DNA of 64,000 nt from Ahaetulla prasina (lineage: Eukaryota; Chordata; Lepidosauria; Squamata; Colubridae), in contig NC_080541.1 in the NCBI RefSeq assembly GCF_028640845.1, forward strand, positions 8,956,435 through 9,020,434, written 5' to 3'. The notes under the pieces were generated by a model that made no database searches, was not told the origin of the DNA, and saw nothing but the letters and a program-made list of their open reading frames with translations. Shown here one piece after another: positions 44,439 through 55,455 of this stretch (position 1 is the stretch's first letter; every line of letters begins with the position of its first letter). The position numbers were made by a program, and so were the translations under genes.

Positions 44439-45055
44439 TGTTGTGGTCCGCCAGCAGCCTGCAGAGCTGGCAACGGTATTGGACAGCGATGAGGCTGAGG
44501 TAGAACATGGGCCAGTCCTGGAGGCTGGGGAAGGCCCAGATGAGGGCTCTGCGTCAAAGGCTGAGGTGGGGCCAGGGCCATTGGGGAGTGAGGTGCGGAC
44601 TCCAGAGCCTCCAGAGACTGACAGTAGTGAGGCAGAGGAACAGGAGGAGCCTGTTCCTAATGCACGCATGAGAAGAGCTGCCAGAAGGCAAGAGCAGCTC
44701 AAGCAAAGAGGACAACTTGGGAGTTGGGCTAAGAGATGATTGGCCCCTCCCATAAGGCTTAAAAAAGACCAGCACCGGCGTTTGAGCTCTTTGCTGGAAA
44801 ACAACATTGATAGCTTCATCTTGTTGCATTTGTTTTGTATCGGTGTCTTCTGAACTTTTGCCAAGAAAGGCCTTTGGCAGTTTGCCTAATTGGACCAAGG
44901 TTGGTGATAGGACTGAGGAATTGTGTTGGGAGGAATTTGCTTTAATTTGGTTGAACTACGCTGAGAATGAAGTAATTCTCAGCTGTTCGAATAAAGTTGG
45001 TTTGTTTTTACACTGACTGAGTTTCCTACTACCTACTTGGGCCTGGGTCACAACA
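44439..45055 (+). mobile_element. Solo LTR, family F, full length, inside an AATAG tail
   Basis: TGTTGTGG...GTCACAACA, 617 bp. Both sides are AATAG, from the Snake1 tail it interrupted. The reading frame 44443-44739 (98 codons) is acidic (LDSDEAEVEHGP) then basic (MRRAARRQEQLKQR). 'aataaagttgg' near 44990 is the polyadenylation signal. Confidence 0.9.
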
Positions 45056-45165
45056 AATAGAATAGAATTTTTTATTGGCCAAGTGCGATTGGACACACAA
45101 GGAATTTGTCTTGGTGCATACACTCTCAGTGTACATAAAAGAAAAGATGCGTTCATCAAAAATCT
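45056..45165 (-). mobile_element. Snake1-type LINE tail, 5'-truncated
   Basis: 'agaattttttattggccaag' and the 3' UTR. The outer part of its AATAG tail is left of the LTR at 44431-44438. Confidence 0.85.
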
Positions 45166-45309
45166 ACCCTCTCCCCATTAGTCCCACCATCCTCTCAAGT
45201 GACAGGGACAACTCCCTGGGCTCCAGGGCTCCCCCCCCCGCACACTTTGGGGCAACCCTGAGATGGTGTGCCACCACTGTTTCAGAGGTTGACATGGATA
45301 TTGTAGTAA

Positions 45310-46005
45310 CCTATGTGCCTCTTCTTTTTAGATCAGCAAATCTGACTACATTTTTAGATTTATGAGCCAGCAGTGTGCAGCAGCTGTTAAAAAAGCCAAC
45401 ACAGTTCTGGGCTGCATAAACAGAGGGATAGAATCAAGATCACGTGAAGTGTTAGTACCACTTTATAATGCCTTGGTAAGGCCACACTTGGAATATTGCA
45501 TCCAGTTTTGGTCGCCACGATGTAAAAAAGATGTTGAGACTCTAGAAAGAGTGCAGAGAAGAGCAACAAAGATGATTAGGGGACTGGAGGATAAAACATA
45601 TGAAGAACGGTTGCAGGAACTGGGTATGTCTAGTTTAATGAAAAGAAGGAGTTGGGGAGACATGATAGCTGTGTTCCAATATCTCAGGGGCTGCCACAAA
45701 GAAGAGGGAGTCGGGCTGTTCACCAAAGCACCTGAGGGTAGAACAAGAAGCAATGGGTGGAAACTGATCAAAGAAAGAAGCAACTTAGAACTAAGGAGAA
45801 ATTTCCTGACAGTTAGAACAATTAATAAGTGGAACGACTTGCCTTCAGAAGTTGTGAATGCTCCAACACTGGAAATTTTTAAGAAAATGTTGGATAACCG
45901 TCTGACTGAGATGGTGTAGGGTTTCCTGCCTGGGCAGGGGGTTGGACTAGAAGGCCTCCAAGGTCCCTTCCAACTCTGATGTTATGTTATGTTATGTTAA
46001 TTACT
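45310..46005 (+). mobile_element. CR1 LINE C-terminus and 3' UTR
   Basis: An open 185-codon frame (45362-45919) shows the CR1 C-terminal region: ANTVLGCINRGIESRSREV, LVRPHLEYCIQFWSP, ERVQRRATKMIRGLE, ELRRNFLTVRTINKWNDLP, LDNRLTEMV. The UTR follows, with an (ATGTT)n tail. It is the best preserved CR1 3' end here. The active-site part is absent. Confidence 0.92.
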
Positions 46006-46126
46006 TAATACGGATAACCAATTCTGAAGAATAATGTATATAGTTCCTGTGGAAAGGCGAGAGCATAGTTCTGAGTTCCATCTCTGATTTCCCCTAGAAA
46101 GAGAATCTCCTTTAGTTGCTATAGTA

Positions 46127-46828
46127 CTTATGGATAATTCTCAACCTGCAAACAGTTCATTTAGCAAACGGTTCAGTTACAATTGGCACTGAAAAAATTT
46201 GAAAGATGTTCATTTTTTCACACTTACGACCCTTGCATCATCCCTTTGGTCACGTGATCCAAATTCAGATGCTTGTTAATTGACTCATATTTATGACGAT
46301 TGTAATGTCCGGTGGGTCATGTGATTGATTCCCTTTTGTGACCTTATGACAGGGGTCTGCAAACTTGGCTTTTCTAAGACTTCTGGACTTCAATTCCCAG
46401 AGTTCCTCAGCCGACAAAGCTGGCTGAGGAACTCTGGGAGTTGAAGTCCACAAGTCCTAAAAGAGCCAAGTTTGCAGACCCCTGCCTTATGACATTTCTT
46501 TTGTGACCTTTAGACTGTCATTTCGAGACAGCCAACTATCTGAAATGGCATCGGGACTCCTGCCTGAGCAGGGGGGGGGCGGGGGTTGGACTAGAAGACC
46601 TCCAAGGTCCCTTCCAGCTCTATTCTGATTGAGATTGACAAGCGAAGTCCATGGGGGAAGCCAGATTCACTTAACAGCTGTGCTGCTAACTTAACAGCTG
46701 CAGTGATTCCCTTAACAACTCTGTCAAGAAAGGTTGTAAAATGAGACAAAACTCACATAACAACCGTCTCACTTAGCAACATAAGTTTTGGCCTCAAATG
46801 TGGTCATAAGTTGAGAACTACGTGTATT
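46127..46828. mobile_element. MITE with TA target, reverse copy with two insertions
   Basis: Reverse of the family at 41062-41455. It is interrupted by the palindromic MITE at 46350-46484 and a CR1 tail piece at 46545-46630. Confidence 0.65.
46350..46484. mobile_element. Palindromic hAT-type MITE, family C
   Basis: CAGGGGTCTGCAAAC...GTTTGCAGACCCCTG with a perfect CCTTATGA duplication. Confidence 0.92.
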
Positions 46829-46844
46829 GTCATGTCATTGCCTA

Positions 46845-47165
46845 CTAAGCCTTCTCTGTGGGGGCTCCCACCCTCTGGAACGAACTTCCCCCGGGTTTAC
46901 GCCAAATAACTGACCTTCGGACCTTCCGCCGCGAATTGAAAACACATTTATTTATTCGCGCGGGGCTGGCTTAAATTGTATTGGTTTTAAATTTCTATTA
47001 TTAATTTTAAGGGTTTTTTTAGTTTTATATATTTTAAAGTTTTTAGGCCAACTATATAATAAGTTTTTTAATTTGTATTTTAATTGTATATTGTACCGTT
47101 TTGTTTTACCTTGGCTGTACACCGCCCTGAGTCCTTCTGGAGAAGGGCGGTATAAAAATCAAATA

Positions 47166-47236
<71 letters not shown>

Positions 47237-47237
47237 G
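46845..47237 (+). mobile_element. L2-like LINE 3' end with (TAA)n tail
   Basis: Its coding end matches 34040-34156. The tail array is (AAT)n from 47166 to 47237, rather than the AATA of the other copies. Confidence 0.88.
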
Positions 47238-47279
47238 CCTTCCACCAGCAGGTGGAGCTTTAAGAACCATGCAAGTTCC

Positions 47280-47284
<5 letters not shown>

Positions 47285-47327
<43 letters not shown>

Positions 47328-47337
47328 TGTGTGTGTA
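47285..47337. repeat. (TC)n(TG)n microsatellite
   Basis: About 13 TC units, then about 12 TG units. Confidence 0.95.
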
Positions 47338-47899
47338 TCTTCTAACTGTGATTGGAATTAAAAATATCTATCAGGTGAACCGGTAGTAAAAAATACTTTA
47401 AAACTTTAAAAAGGAAAAAAAAAAGGTTCCAACGATCATGCGGCAAAGCTGTTGTCTATCAGCTGTGCCATGCAATCCTCGGAGCCTTTCCCCCCCCTTT
47501 TTAAAGCGTTTTTTTAACTACCAATCTACTTTGTGTTTTCAAAAAGAATTTGGTAAAAAAAAATATTTACAGAGAATTGCTGGATTGCTTCGGATTCCTA
47601 GGAAGTCATGGAATTTTATGACCTCCTCCTGACACCCATCCAGAAGCAAAAAGGAGTCCTTGGCCGATAACAATTCTCGAGGCAAAAGTAACACTTGATC
47701 TCGTAATGCTAGCCAGAAACTCCAACAGGTTTTAAGTTTCTGGATTTAAAAGATGAAACCACAAAGCTCAGAACGTTTCCTTTTTCTCCCAAGGTTGGAA
47801 ACCTTGTTGTTGTTTTTGGTATGAGAGCAGAGACTTTTTTAGAGATGCGAACCCAGAATCATTTAGCAATGTAACATCTATAAGCTGCCTCTTAAACTA
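47338..47899. other. Family A MITE scrap, then unique DNA
   Basis: 47374-47525 keeps 'aggtgaaccggtagtaaaaa' and the 'tcagctgtgccatgcaat' hairpin region. The rest is unassigned. Confidence 0.45.
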
Positions 47900-48384
47900 C
47901 CGTGTTTTTTCGGAGTATAAGACACACCGGAGTATAAGATGCACCTTATTTTTTGAGGAGGAAAATAAGAAAAAAGCTGATTGGCAGGTGGATTGGTCTC
48001 CTGGAATACCGTTGTTCCCAGAGGTGAATTTTAGCAACAGGTTCCTTGGTTGTGAGTTCTGTGCCTTGCTTTTTTTTTTGGGCTTTTTTTCCCTGCCTCT
48101 GAAATTCCATTTCAGAAAAAACCTTTTTCTGCCTCTGAAAGTCTCCAAAACAGAACTTAAGGGAAAAAAGCCTCTGAAGCTCTGTTTGGGAGCTTCTTTT
48201 CTGAAGCTCCGTTTGGGGCTTTTTTTTCTAAGCTCTGTTTTTTTTCTGAAGCTCCGTTTCTGATGCTTTTTTCAGTCTCTGAAATCTAAGTTTGAGAAGC
48301 TGGGTGGGTTACATTCAGAGTATAAGACACACCCAGATTTTCACCCTCTTTTTTGGGGGGGAAATTATACTCCGAAATATATGG
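47900..48384. mobile_element. MITE with TA target
   Basis: CCGTGTTTTTTCGGAGTATA...TATACTCCGAAATATATGG between TA dinucleotides. Internal 'gtataagacacacc' repeats. Confidence 0.7.
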
Positions 48385-48827
48385 TAAGTAGGCAGCTGTT
48401 GAAATTATGGCACAATACACATAATAAAATCAGAATGCAAAATGTTTGTCGTCACCCTTCCTCTGCCACTTGACGTTTTTGAACTCTATAGGCACTCGGG
48501 AAGCCCGACATGGTTATGTTATGGTTACAGAAGACAGCCACAAACAATCCATGAGAGCTACACATGGAGAATGTTTGCCTAAAATAGTCACTTGCACTTT
48601 CATAAGGAAGCAAAAAAAGTCCAGAGCTCCCTCATGCTTTGTCACTAGTTGTTTAAGGGAAGTACACGGAATAAATAGTTAATTTTTTTCCTTCCATAGA
48701 AGTTAGACCGCATCATTTTAGTTTCAGTTGCTTTTGCATCTGTCCTCAATAATAGGAAACCCTTAAAATCTCATCTGCATATGTACAGTCAATGAAGTTA
48801 TAACAAATTTCTGGAATATAATTGCTC
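48385..48827. other. No recognised feature
   Basis: Unique sequence; no motif found. Confidence 0.35.
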
Positions 48828-49100
48828 CAGTGGTGAAGCAATATTTTTACTACCAGTTCTATGGATATGGCTTGGTGGGCGTGGTGTGGCCTCGTGGGCT
48901 TGGCTTGGTGGGCTTGGCAGGGGAAGGATACTGCAATATCTCCATTCCCACCCCACTCCAGGGGAAGGATATTGCAAAATCTCCATTCCCACCCCACTCG
49001 GGGGCAGGCCAGAGGCGGTATTTGCTGGTTCTCCAAACTGCTCAAAATTTCAACTACCGGTTCTCTAGAACCTGTCAGAACCTGCTGGAATTCACTCCTG
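48828..49100. mobile_element. hAT-type MITE, family A
   Basis: CAGTGGTGAAGC...GAATTCACTCCTG with a perfect AATTGCTC duplication. Confidence 0.9.
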
Positions 49101-49296
49101 AATTGCTCCAAGTATTTACATAATTACACTGGGCAGGAAGACAGATCGGTTTATAGATATTACCATTTGAAATCTTTTCAGCCTCTCTCTGTTTCTTTTC
49201 TTCTGGAATGTCTACAGTATGTAGATTCTCAATCATTCTGGAACCATTCAAAAATGCTGACATTTAAATGTGATTTGATAAGGTCTTGTTGTAACA

Positions 49297-49651
49297 AAGA
49301 AGGGACGTGGTAGCTCAGGGTTTAGGACATTGAGCTTGTCGATTGAAAGGTTGGCAGCTCAGCGGTTCGAATCCCTAGTGCTGCCGTGTAACGGGGTGAG
49401 CTCCTATTACTTGTCCCAGCTTCTGCCAACCTAGCAGTTTCAAAAGCACGTAAAAATGCAAGTAGAAAAAATAGGGACCACCTTTGGTGGGAAGGTAACA
49501 GCGTTCCGTGCACCTTTGGCGTTGAGTCATGCCGGCCACATGACCACAGAGACGTCTTCAGACAGCGCTGGCTCTTCAGCTTTGAAACGGAGATGAGCAC
49601 TGCCCCCTAGAGTCAGGAATGACTAGCACTAACCTTTACCTTTACCTTTAC
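49297..49651 (+). mobile_element. Sauria SINE, full length, with (ACCTTT)n tail
   Basis: A tRNA-like head with box B-like 'ggttcgaatccc', ending in ACCTTT repeats (about 49631-49650). The 10-bp TGTTGTAACA repeat is on both sides. Confidence 0.95.
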
Positions 49652-50340
49652 TGTTGTAACAGTTGTCTACATTTTGATTCAATTGATATAGTGAATCCTG
49701 GTCTAGTGGAGATAGGAGATAAGAGACATATAATACTTGAGATAGTATTGAGCTAGAATTTCGTTATTCTTTTCCATTGGCCATGTAGTTGATAAAACCT
49801 GGGACATTTTGGCTTGGCCTTCTTATGATGGACCCTTTCCAGAGGTGTGAACATCAGGTCTGAAAATTCTCAATAACGTTCCCATCATCTAGTCTCTGAA
49901 GTTCAAACAAACAAAATTGGAGGCCACTGAAGTTGGGGAAGGCTGAATTAAAGCAAGTCAATTCATCTTCAGGTAGGAGAAGCTTGGTAAAATAGGTTAG
50001 TCCAGCTTGACAAATGTTTCAATATCCCACAAAGATAATTATCTGCATAAATTCTAGATTCATGCACAAATTAATCAGTCTGGAGATCAGTGTCTTTTAA
50101 ATAAAAGAATTGGGCTTATTATCATAGGATGTCTTATTTTGGGGGAAACGGGTACTAGGAAAATAAGTTAGTCCAGCTTGACAAATGTTTTGATATTCCA
50201 CAAAGTTAATCATCTGCACAAATACGGGAATCTTACACAAATTAATCACTATAAAAATCAGTTTCTTTTTTTAAAACAAGATGGATGTGCTTGGAAAGAA
50301 ATAAATGATCTTTTGAATGACAGTAGCGAAATGAAAAAGC
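49652..50340. repeat. 3' flank of MRGPR 4 with a 125-bp direct duplication
   Basis: 49988-50113 and 50158-50290 are diverged direct copies ('ttagtccagcttgacaaatg' in both). Nothing coding. Confidence 0.6.
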
Positions 50341-51285
50341 TCAGATCTTGGACTCTTCTGAAGTATCCATTTGAGTAGCACACTCTTCTTCTTCCTTGAA
50401 AACTTTCTGAAGCAAGTCTTTGATGCTTTTCTGAGTTTTACCCTTCTGTCTCCCCACTAGATAATAGATCAGAGGGTTAATGCTGCTATTGATGCAAGCA
50501 AATAAGTAGCCACATTGTATAATATTGTCATTTATAGACAGCATCATGTACCAGATCAAATGAATGGCATTTAGTGGAAAAACCAAGACTAAAAAGAAGA
50601 AAAGAGCGAGCAAGACGGCTGTCAAAAGCTTCCTCCGTCTTTGGCTTTTAGATATGAAGCAGATTTTGATAAATAAGACCACACTGGAGATGGTCATAAG
50701 TGGGAGACAAAGCACAGCATTAACAATGAATGGATACATGATATATTTTTTAGTTTGAAATCCAGCCGCAGCTACAATTACGAAGTAAATTGAAGAGAGG
50801 ATGAAGGAAATGGTCCAGATGACAGCACACAAAGTAGTGAACAGATGTGCCGGCCGGTGGCATCGATACCAAATTGGGAAAAGGACCGAAACACACCTGT
50901 CGATGCTGATGACGGTCAGGAGAAATTGTCCCGTACTGTACATTAACAGCAGGACCGTTTGGAAGAGTTCATAGGTAAAGTCACAATACAGATGTGTAAA
51001 AAGCCAGTGGATTTTGATAATCACCACAAAGATGAGAAAACCGAAGTCCGCAACCGAGAGGTTGATAATATAAATGGCAAAACTGTTCCTCTTAACGGAG
51101 AAGCCCAGCAACCAGATCACGAGGCCGTTGCCCAACATTCCCAACACACACAAAAACATAGTGAAGAATGTCAAAAAAAGGGCTTCTTCATTTATGCTGG
51201 ATTCATAACAGGTTCTGCGTTCGCCACTGGATGTCGCATTGATTGGTGCTAAGACACTGAATGGAGAGGGGGTTGCCATATCCAT
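50341..51285 (-). CDS. MRGPR-like G-protein-coupled receptor 4, intact
   Basis: A complete Mas-related receptor, 314 residues from the ATG at 51285. An open frame continues upstream to an ATG at 51387 (348 residues). A textbook acceptor (CTGTTTCTCTTTCGTTCCAG) ending at 51333 lies within that extension. The first ATGs of the exon, 51285 and 51279, are therefore preferred. Numbering from 51285: one glycosylation site NAT about 16; TM1 with LGMLGNG about 48-54; TM2 IINLSVADFG; TM3 ending VISIDRC about 125-131; then FPIWYRCHRPAH, the MRGPR hallmark nearly as in mammals; TM6 FPLNAIHLIWY; TM7 NSSINPLIYYL; and tail VFKEEEEC. It is the most conventional member of the cluster. It would be a plasma-membrane receptor with unknown ligand. 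No 5' exon block for it was found in the window. Confidence 0.94.
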   Translation of the reverse strand: MDMATPSPFSVLAPINATSSGERRTCYESSINEEALFLTFFTMFLCVLGMLGNGLVIWLLGFSVKRNSFAIYIINLSVADFGFLIFVVIIKIHWLFTHLYCDFTYELFQTVLLLMYSTGQFLLTVISIDRCVSVLFPIWYRCHRPAHLFTTLCAVIWTISFILSSIYFVIVAAAGFQTKKYIMYPFIVNAVLCLPLMTISSVVLFIKICFISKSQRRRKLLTAVLLALFFFLVLVFPLNAIHLIWYMMLSINDNIIQCGYLFACINSSINPLIYYLVGRQKGKTQKSIKDLLQKVFKEEEECATQMDTSEESKI

Positions 51286-51417
51286 TATGCTCAAGTCCTT
51301 TTCTCTTGCTTCTGTGGCTTCAAATATTCCTGCTGGAACGAAAGAGAAACAGATGGCATTAGCCTTGGTCACAGTTTCTAAATTCATATTGCAAGGTGGT
51401 CTCTAGATTATCATTAG

Positions 51418-51795
51418 GAGCTCTGGTGGTGCAGTGGTTAGAATGCAGTATTGCAAACAAACTCTGCCCACAGTCAGAAGTTCAATCTTGACAAGCGTGA
51501 GGTTGACTCAGCCTTTTATCCTTCCAAGGTCAGTAAAATAAGGACCCAAACTGTTGAGGGCAATATGCAAATAATATCCTACTTTATAAACTGCCAAAAA
51601 GTGCTATAAAGCAGGGGTTTCCAACCTTGGTCCCTTTAAGACTTGTGGACTTCAACTCTCGGACTTCCTCAGCCAGCTTTGCTGGCTGAGGGACTCTGGG
51701 AGTTGAAGTCCACAAGTCTTAAAGGGACCAAGGTTGGAGACCCCTGCTATAAAGCACTATGGGGTGTATATAAAACCAAATGCTATTGCTATTAG
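51418..51795 (+). mobile_element. tRNA-derived SINE split by a palindromic MITE
   Basis: Head 'ggtggtgcagtggttagaat', core, and tail 'ctattgctatt'. Same family as 21840-22575. Confidence 0.85.
51612..51746. mobile_element. Palindromic hAT-type MITE, family C
   Basis: CAGGGGTTTCC...GGAGACCCCTG, arms nearly perfect. The 8-bp CTATAAAG duplication is exact. Confidence 0.93.
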
Positions 51796-51824
51796 CAGTC
51801 CTATTCTCACTTACTCCATAGACT

Positions 51825-52189
51825 TCGACATGACCTGTGTTTAACACACAAAATCATCTATTGCAATATCCTTCCTATAAAAGACTACTTCAGCTTCAAT
51901 CGCAATATTACAAGAGCAAAAAATAGATTCAAGCTAAATGTCAACCGCTTCAAACTTGATTGCAGAAAATATGACTTCTGTAACAGAGTTGTTAATGTTT
52001 GGAACTCATTACCTGACTCCATAGTCTCTACTCAAAATCCCAAAATCTTCAACCAAAAACTGTCTACTATTGACCTCACCCCATTCCTAAGAGGACTATA
52101 TAAGTGCATAAGAGCACAAAATGCCTACCGTTCCTGTCTTATTGTTCCCTTCATTGTATCAAATTAATATAGTTGATGCATATTTTTTA

Positions 52190-52282
<93 letters not shown>

Positions 52283-52345
52283 TTCAAGATATGTTGTTTT
52301 ATCTATGATAATTGTTTGTGTATACTGTTGTGACAAAAAGAAATA
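51825..52345 (+). mobile_element. CR1/L3-like LINE 3' end with (TA)44 tail
   Basis: The coding end LTHKIIYCNILP to DLTPFLRGL as at 15840-16100. The TA array is at 52193-52280. Confidence 0.88.
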
Positions 52346-52514
52346 AAAAAAATTAGCATGGGATGATGCCATTTGTATGGTTGAACTAAGGATGATAACC
52401 TGGCTTTGTTTATCTGAATAAAAAGTATAATGTGAAAGGCTTGATTCATCAAAGCAATGATAGGTCATGGAAGTCACTTTCCATCTATGACCCATCTAGT
52501 GTGTTCATGGAAAA

Positions 52515-52975
52515 GGCAAGATTTCATGGCATAGGGCTGGGCTATTTACGGGACTGCCTACTGCTACCGACCCGTGCGCTCTCACAGAGAGGGACTCCTC
52601 AGGGTGCCGTCAGCGAGGCAATGTCGTCTGGCGATGCCCAGGGGAAGGGCCTTCTCTGTGGGGGCTCCCACCCTCTGGAACGAACTCCCCCCAGGACTTC
52701 GTCAACTTCCGGACCTCCGAACCTTCCGTCGCGAGCTTAAAACACACTTATTCATCTGCGCGGGACTGGATTAGATTTTAAATTTACTGGTTTTAAATGG
52801 GTTTTATTATTTATATTGTTTTTAACAATTCGGCTATGGAATAAGTTTTTTACTTGTTATTTTTAGTTTGTATTTATATGTATTTTTATGTGCCTGTGAA
52901 CCGCCCTGAGTCCCTAGGGAGATAGGGCGGTATATAAATGTGAAAAATAAAATAAATAAAATAAAATAAAGATTG
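52515..52975 (+). mobile_element. L2-like LINE 3' end
   Basis: SHREGLLRVPSARQCR to LKTHLFICAGLD, then UTR with 'ccgccctgagtccctaggg' and the AATAAA-type tail. Confidence 0.88.
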
Positions 52976-53023
52976 TGACTTCAGATCTAAGAGTAGTAAA
53001 TAGTAAGCAACATGGATAAATGA

Positions 53024-53290
53024 ATGGGAAGGGAGGGAGGGAGGGAGGGAGGGAGGGAGGAAGGAAGGAAGGAAGGAAGGAAGGAAGGAAGGAAGGAAGG
53101 AAGGAAGGAAGGAAGGAAGGAAGGAAGGGAAAAGGAAGGCAGGAAGGAAGAAAAGAGGGAGGGAGGGAAGAAGCAAGGAAGGAGGGAAGGAGGGAGGGAG
53201 GGAAGAAGGAAAGAAGGAGGGAGAGATGGCAGAAGGAGGGAAGAAGGAAGGGAGGGAGGAAGGGAGGGAGGGAGGGGGATGGAAGGAATA
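53024..53290. repeat. (GGGA)n/(GGAA)n long purine tract
   Basis: About 265 bp almost entirely purine on the plus strand. Frames through it translate to Arg/Lys/Glu/Gly repeats and are not genes. Confidence 0.95.
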
Positions 53291-53652
53291 TGTTTTTTTA
53301 AATAAAAAGAAAGGGAAAGAATGTACAAGATAAAATGAAATATACACAGGGAATAGGACCAAAGAAGAGTTTAATTCATTTTATTAATCAAAATGAATCA
53401 TGGCATCTGATCATGGATTATGGATCTCTTGCTTTATATTTACATTTTTTTCACAATATATTTTAAATTCTTTCGGATTCTATTTTCAAACCTCCTATTA
53501 GCATTTAAGGACACTTTCACTTGTCAGTTCTAAGTCTCTGGGAAGTTGATCTTTTGTTTTTGTCAAAAGCATCAACAGTAGACCCAATCTCATTTGTTTT
53601 TACACGTTTACTTTTTTTTCAAATGTTATCAAATGTTATCCTGTGAAAGTAC
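53291..53652. other. No recognised feature
   Basis: AT-rich, unique. Confidence 0.35.
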
Positions 53653-54173
53653 TGTTGGAAGAAATATCCATCTGGGTTCAGTTCCAAGTGGGGACAAAGA
53701 CACTGGAAACATGGAGGCTGCTTGGAAAGATGGTTTAATGGTGGTCAGGATCACATGGCTTGAGTTCCTGAACAGAAAAGGGCTGAGATCCTGTGTGCTC
53801 CCTGGCTTTATGCTTTTTCTGAGCTTTGAACTTTCTGGGGCACAGGAAGAGTATCCTGCTTGGTTGTCAGACTCCCAGTGGGTGGGGGTCTTAGCTAGCC
53901 TTGCTGGCTGATGTAATCTTCCCAGGTGCCATGTGGTGAGTTTCTGTTCTAGATGGGTTCTATTATGTTGCAGATGATGATGGCCCATTGAGAAAGGTGG
54001 GGAGAATGAGTGAGCTTAGCTGAGGCTTTTAATGGCCCATTGACAAAGGTGGGGGGGGGAGTCAGGAAGCTGCTGTTTCTCCATTTCTCATCCAGGGAAA
54101 TATATTCTGCCTTTTAAATATTTTCTAAAATATTTCATTCTTCTAGGAGGGGGGTGGGTGCTAAATTCCTACA
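53653..54173 (-). mobile_element. Solo LTR, endogenous-retrovirus-like, family H
   Basis: Plus-strand ends TGTTGGAAG...ATTCCTACA with GTAC on both sides, a 4-bp duplication as made by many gammaretrovirus-type integrases. The 5' part (plus) matches the reverse of 16680-16799. The long open frames on both strands do not match proteins. Confidence 0.7.
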
Positions 54174-54205
54174 GTACCTTGCCTGTTCTCAGAAGACAAG
54201 ACAAA

Positions 54206-54600
54206 ATAACAGAATAACCAAGTTGAAAGGGACCTTGGATGTCTCCTAGTCCAACATCCTTCTCAAGCAGGAAACCCTATACCATTTCTGACAAATCGTT
54301 GGCCATCTCTTCTTAAAAACCTTCAGTGTTGGAGCGCCCACAACTTCTGGAGGCAAGACGTTCCACTGATTAATTGTAACTGTCAGGAAATGTCTCCCTA
54401 TTTCTAGGTTCCATCCATGGTTTCTTGTTCTGCCTTCCTTCAGGTGCTTTATAGATTACAGTAGTTTTACCCCTTCTTCCTTTTAGCAGCCCCTGAGATA
54501 TTGGAACACTGCTATCATATCACTCCTAGTCCTTCTTTTCACTAGACTAGACATACCCAATTCCTGCAACTCTTCTTCATAGGTTTTAGCCTCCAGTCCC
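54206..54600 (-). mobile_element. CR1 LINE 3' end
   Basis: Reverse-strand CR1 C-terminus and UTR, 'cttcagtgttggagc' and 'ggcaagacgttccac'. Confidence 0.85.
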
Positions 54601-55455
54601 AGTAGAGACTTTGGAAAGAGTGCGGAAATGAGCAACAAAGATGATTAGTGGACTTGGGGTTAACATACGAAGAAGAGTTGCAGCAATTGACTGCAGTAAT
54701 AAAGAAGAATGACTAAGGATGATATGATAGCAGTGTTCCAATATTTGAGGGGCTGCCAGAAAGAAGGAGTCAAGCTATTCTCCAAGGCGCCTGAAGCAAT
54801 GGTGAAATCCACATATTTTTACTACCCATTCTGTGGGTGTGGCTTGGTGGGCGTGCTGTAGCTTGGTGGGCGTGGCTTGGTGGCCATGGCAGGGGAAGGA
54901 TCCTGCAAAATCCCCATTCCCTTCCCATTTCTGGTGGAAGGATATTGCAAAATCTTCATTCCCACCCCGCTCTGGGGCCAGCCAGGGGTGGTATTTGCCA
55001 AACTATTCAAAATCTTTGCTACAGGTTTCTCCAGAATCTGTCAGAACCTGCTGGATTTCACCCCTGACCTGAAGGCAGGACAAAAAGCAATGGATGGAAA
55101 CTAATCAAGGAGAGAAGCAACCTAAAACTAAGGAGAAACTTCATAACAGTGAGAACAATTAAGCAGTGGAAGGCCTTGGCTTCAGAATTTGTGGAGACTT
55201 TGACAAAGAGACTGGGCAGTCACTTGTCTGAAATGGTGTAGGGTCTCCTGCTTGAGCAGGGGATTGGTCTAGACCAGGGGTCTGCAACCTTGTCAACTTT
55301 AAGACTTGTGGACTTCAACTCCCAGAGTTCCTCAGCCAGCAAAGCTGGCTGAGATACTCTGGGAGTTGAAGTCCACAAGTCTTAAAGTTGACAAGGTTGC
55401 AGACCCCTGGTCTAGAAGACTTGCAAGGTCCGTTCCAATTCTGTTATTCTGTAAG
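54601..55455 (+). mobile_element. CR1 LINE 3' end, inverted partner, with two MITEs
   Basis: It begins at the ETLERV-type coding region exactly where the reverse copy stops. A family A MITE (54797-55066, duplication GCCTGAAG/ACCTGAAG) and a palindromic family C MITE (55275-55409, duplication GTCTAGAC/GTCTAGAA) interrupt it. Confidence 0.85.

Noticed and set aside
49297..49400. tRNA gene
   Set aside because: The tRNA-like head belongs to a Sauria SINE with target duplications and an ACCTTT tail.
53020..53362. Long Arg/Lys/Gly/Glu-rich frames and Ser/Pro-rich reverse frames
   Set aside because: Read-through of the purine tract in several frames on both strands.
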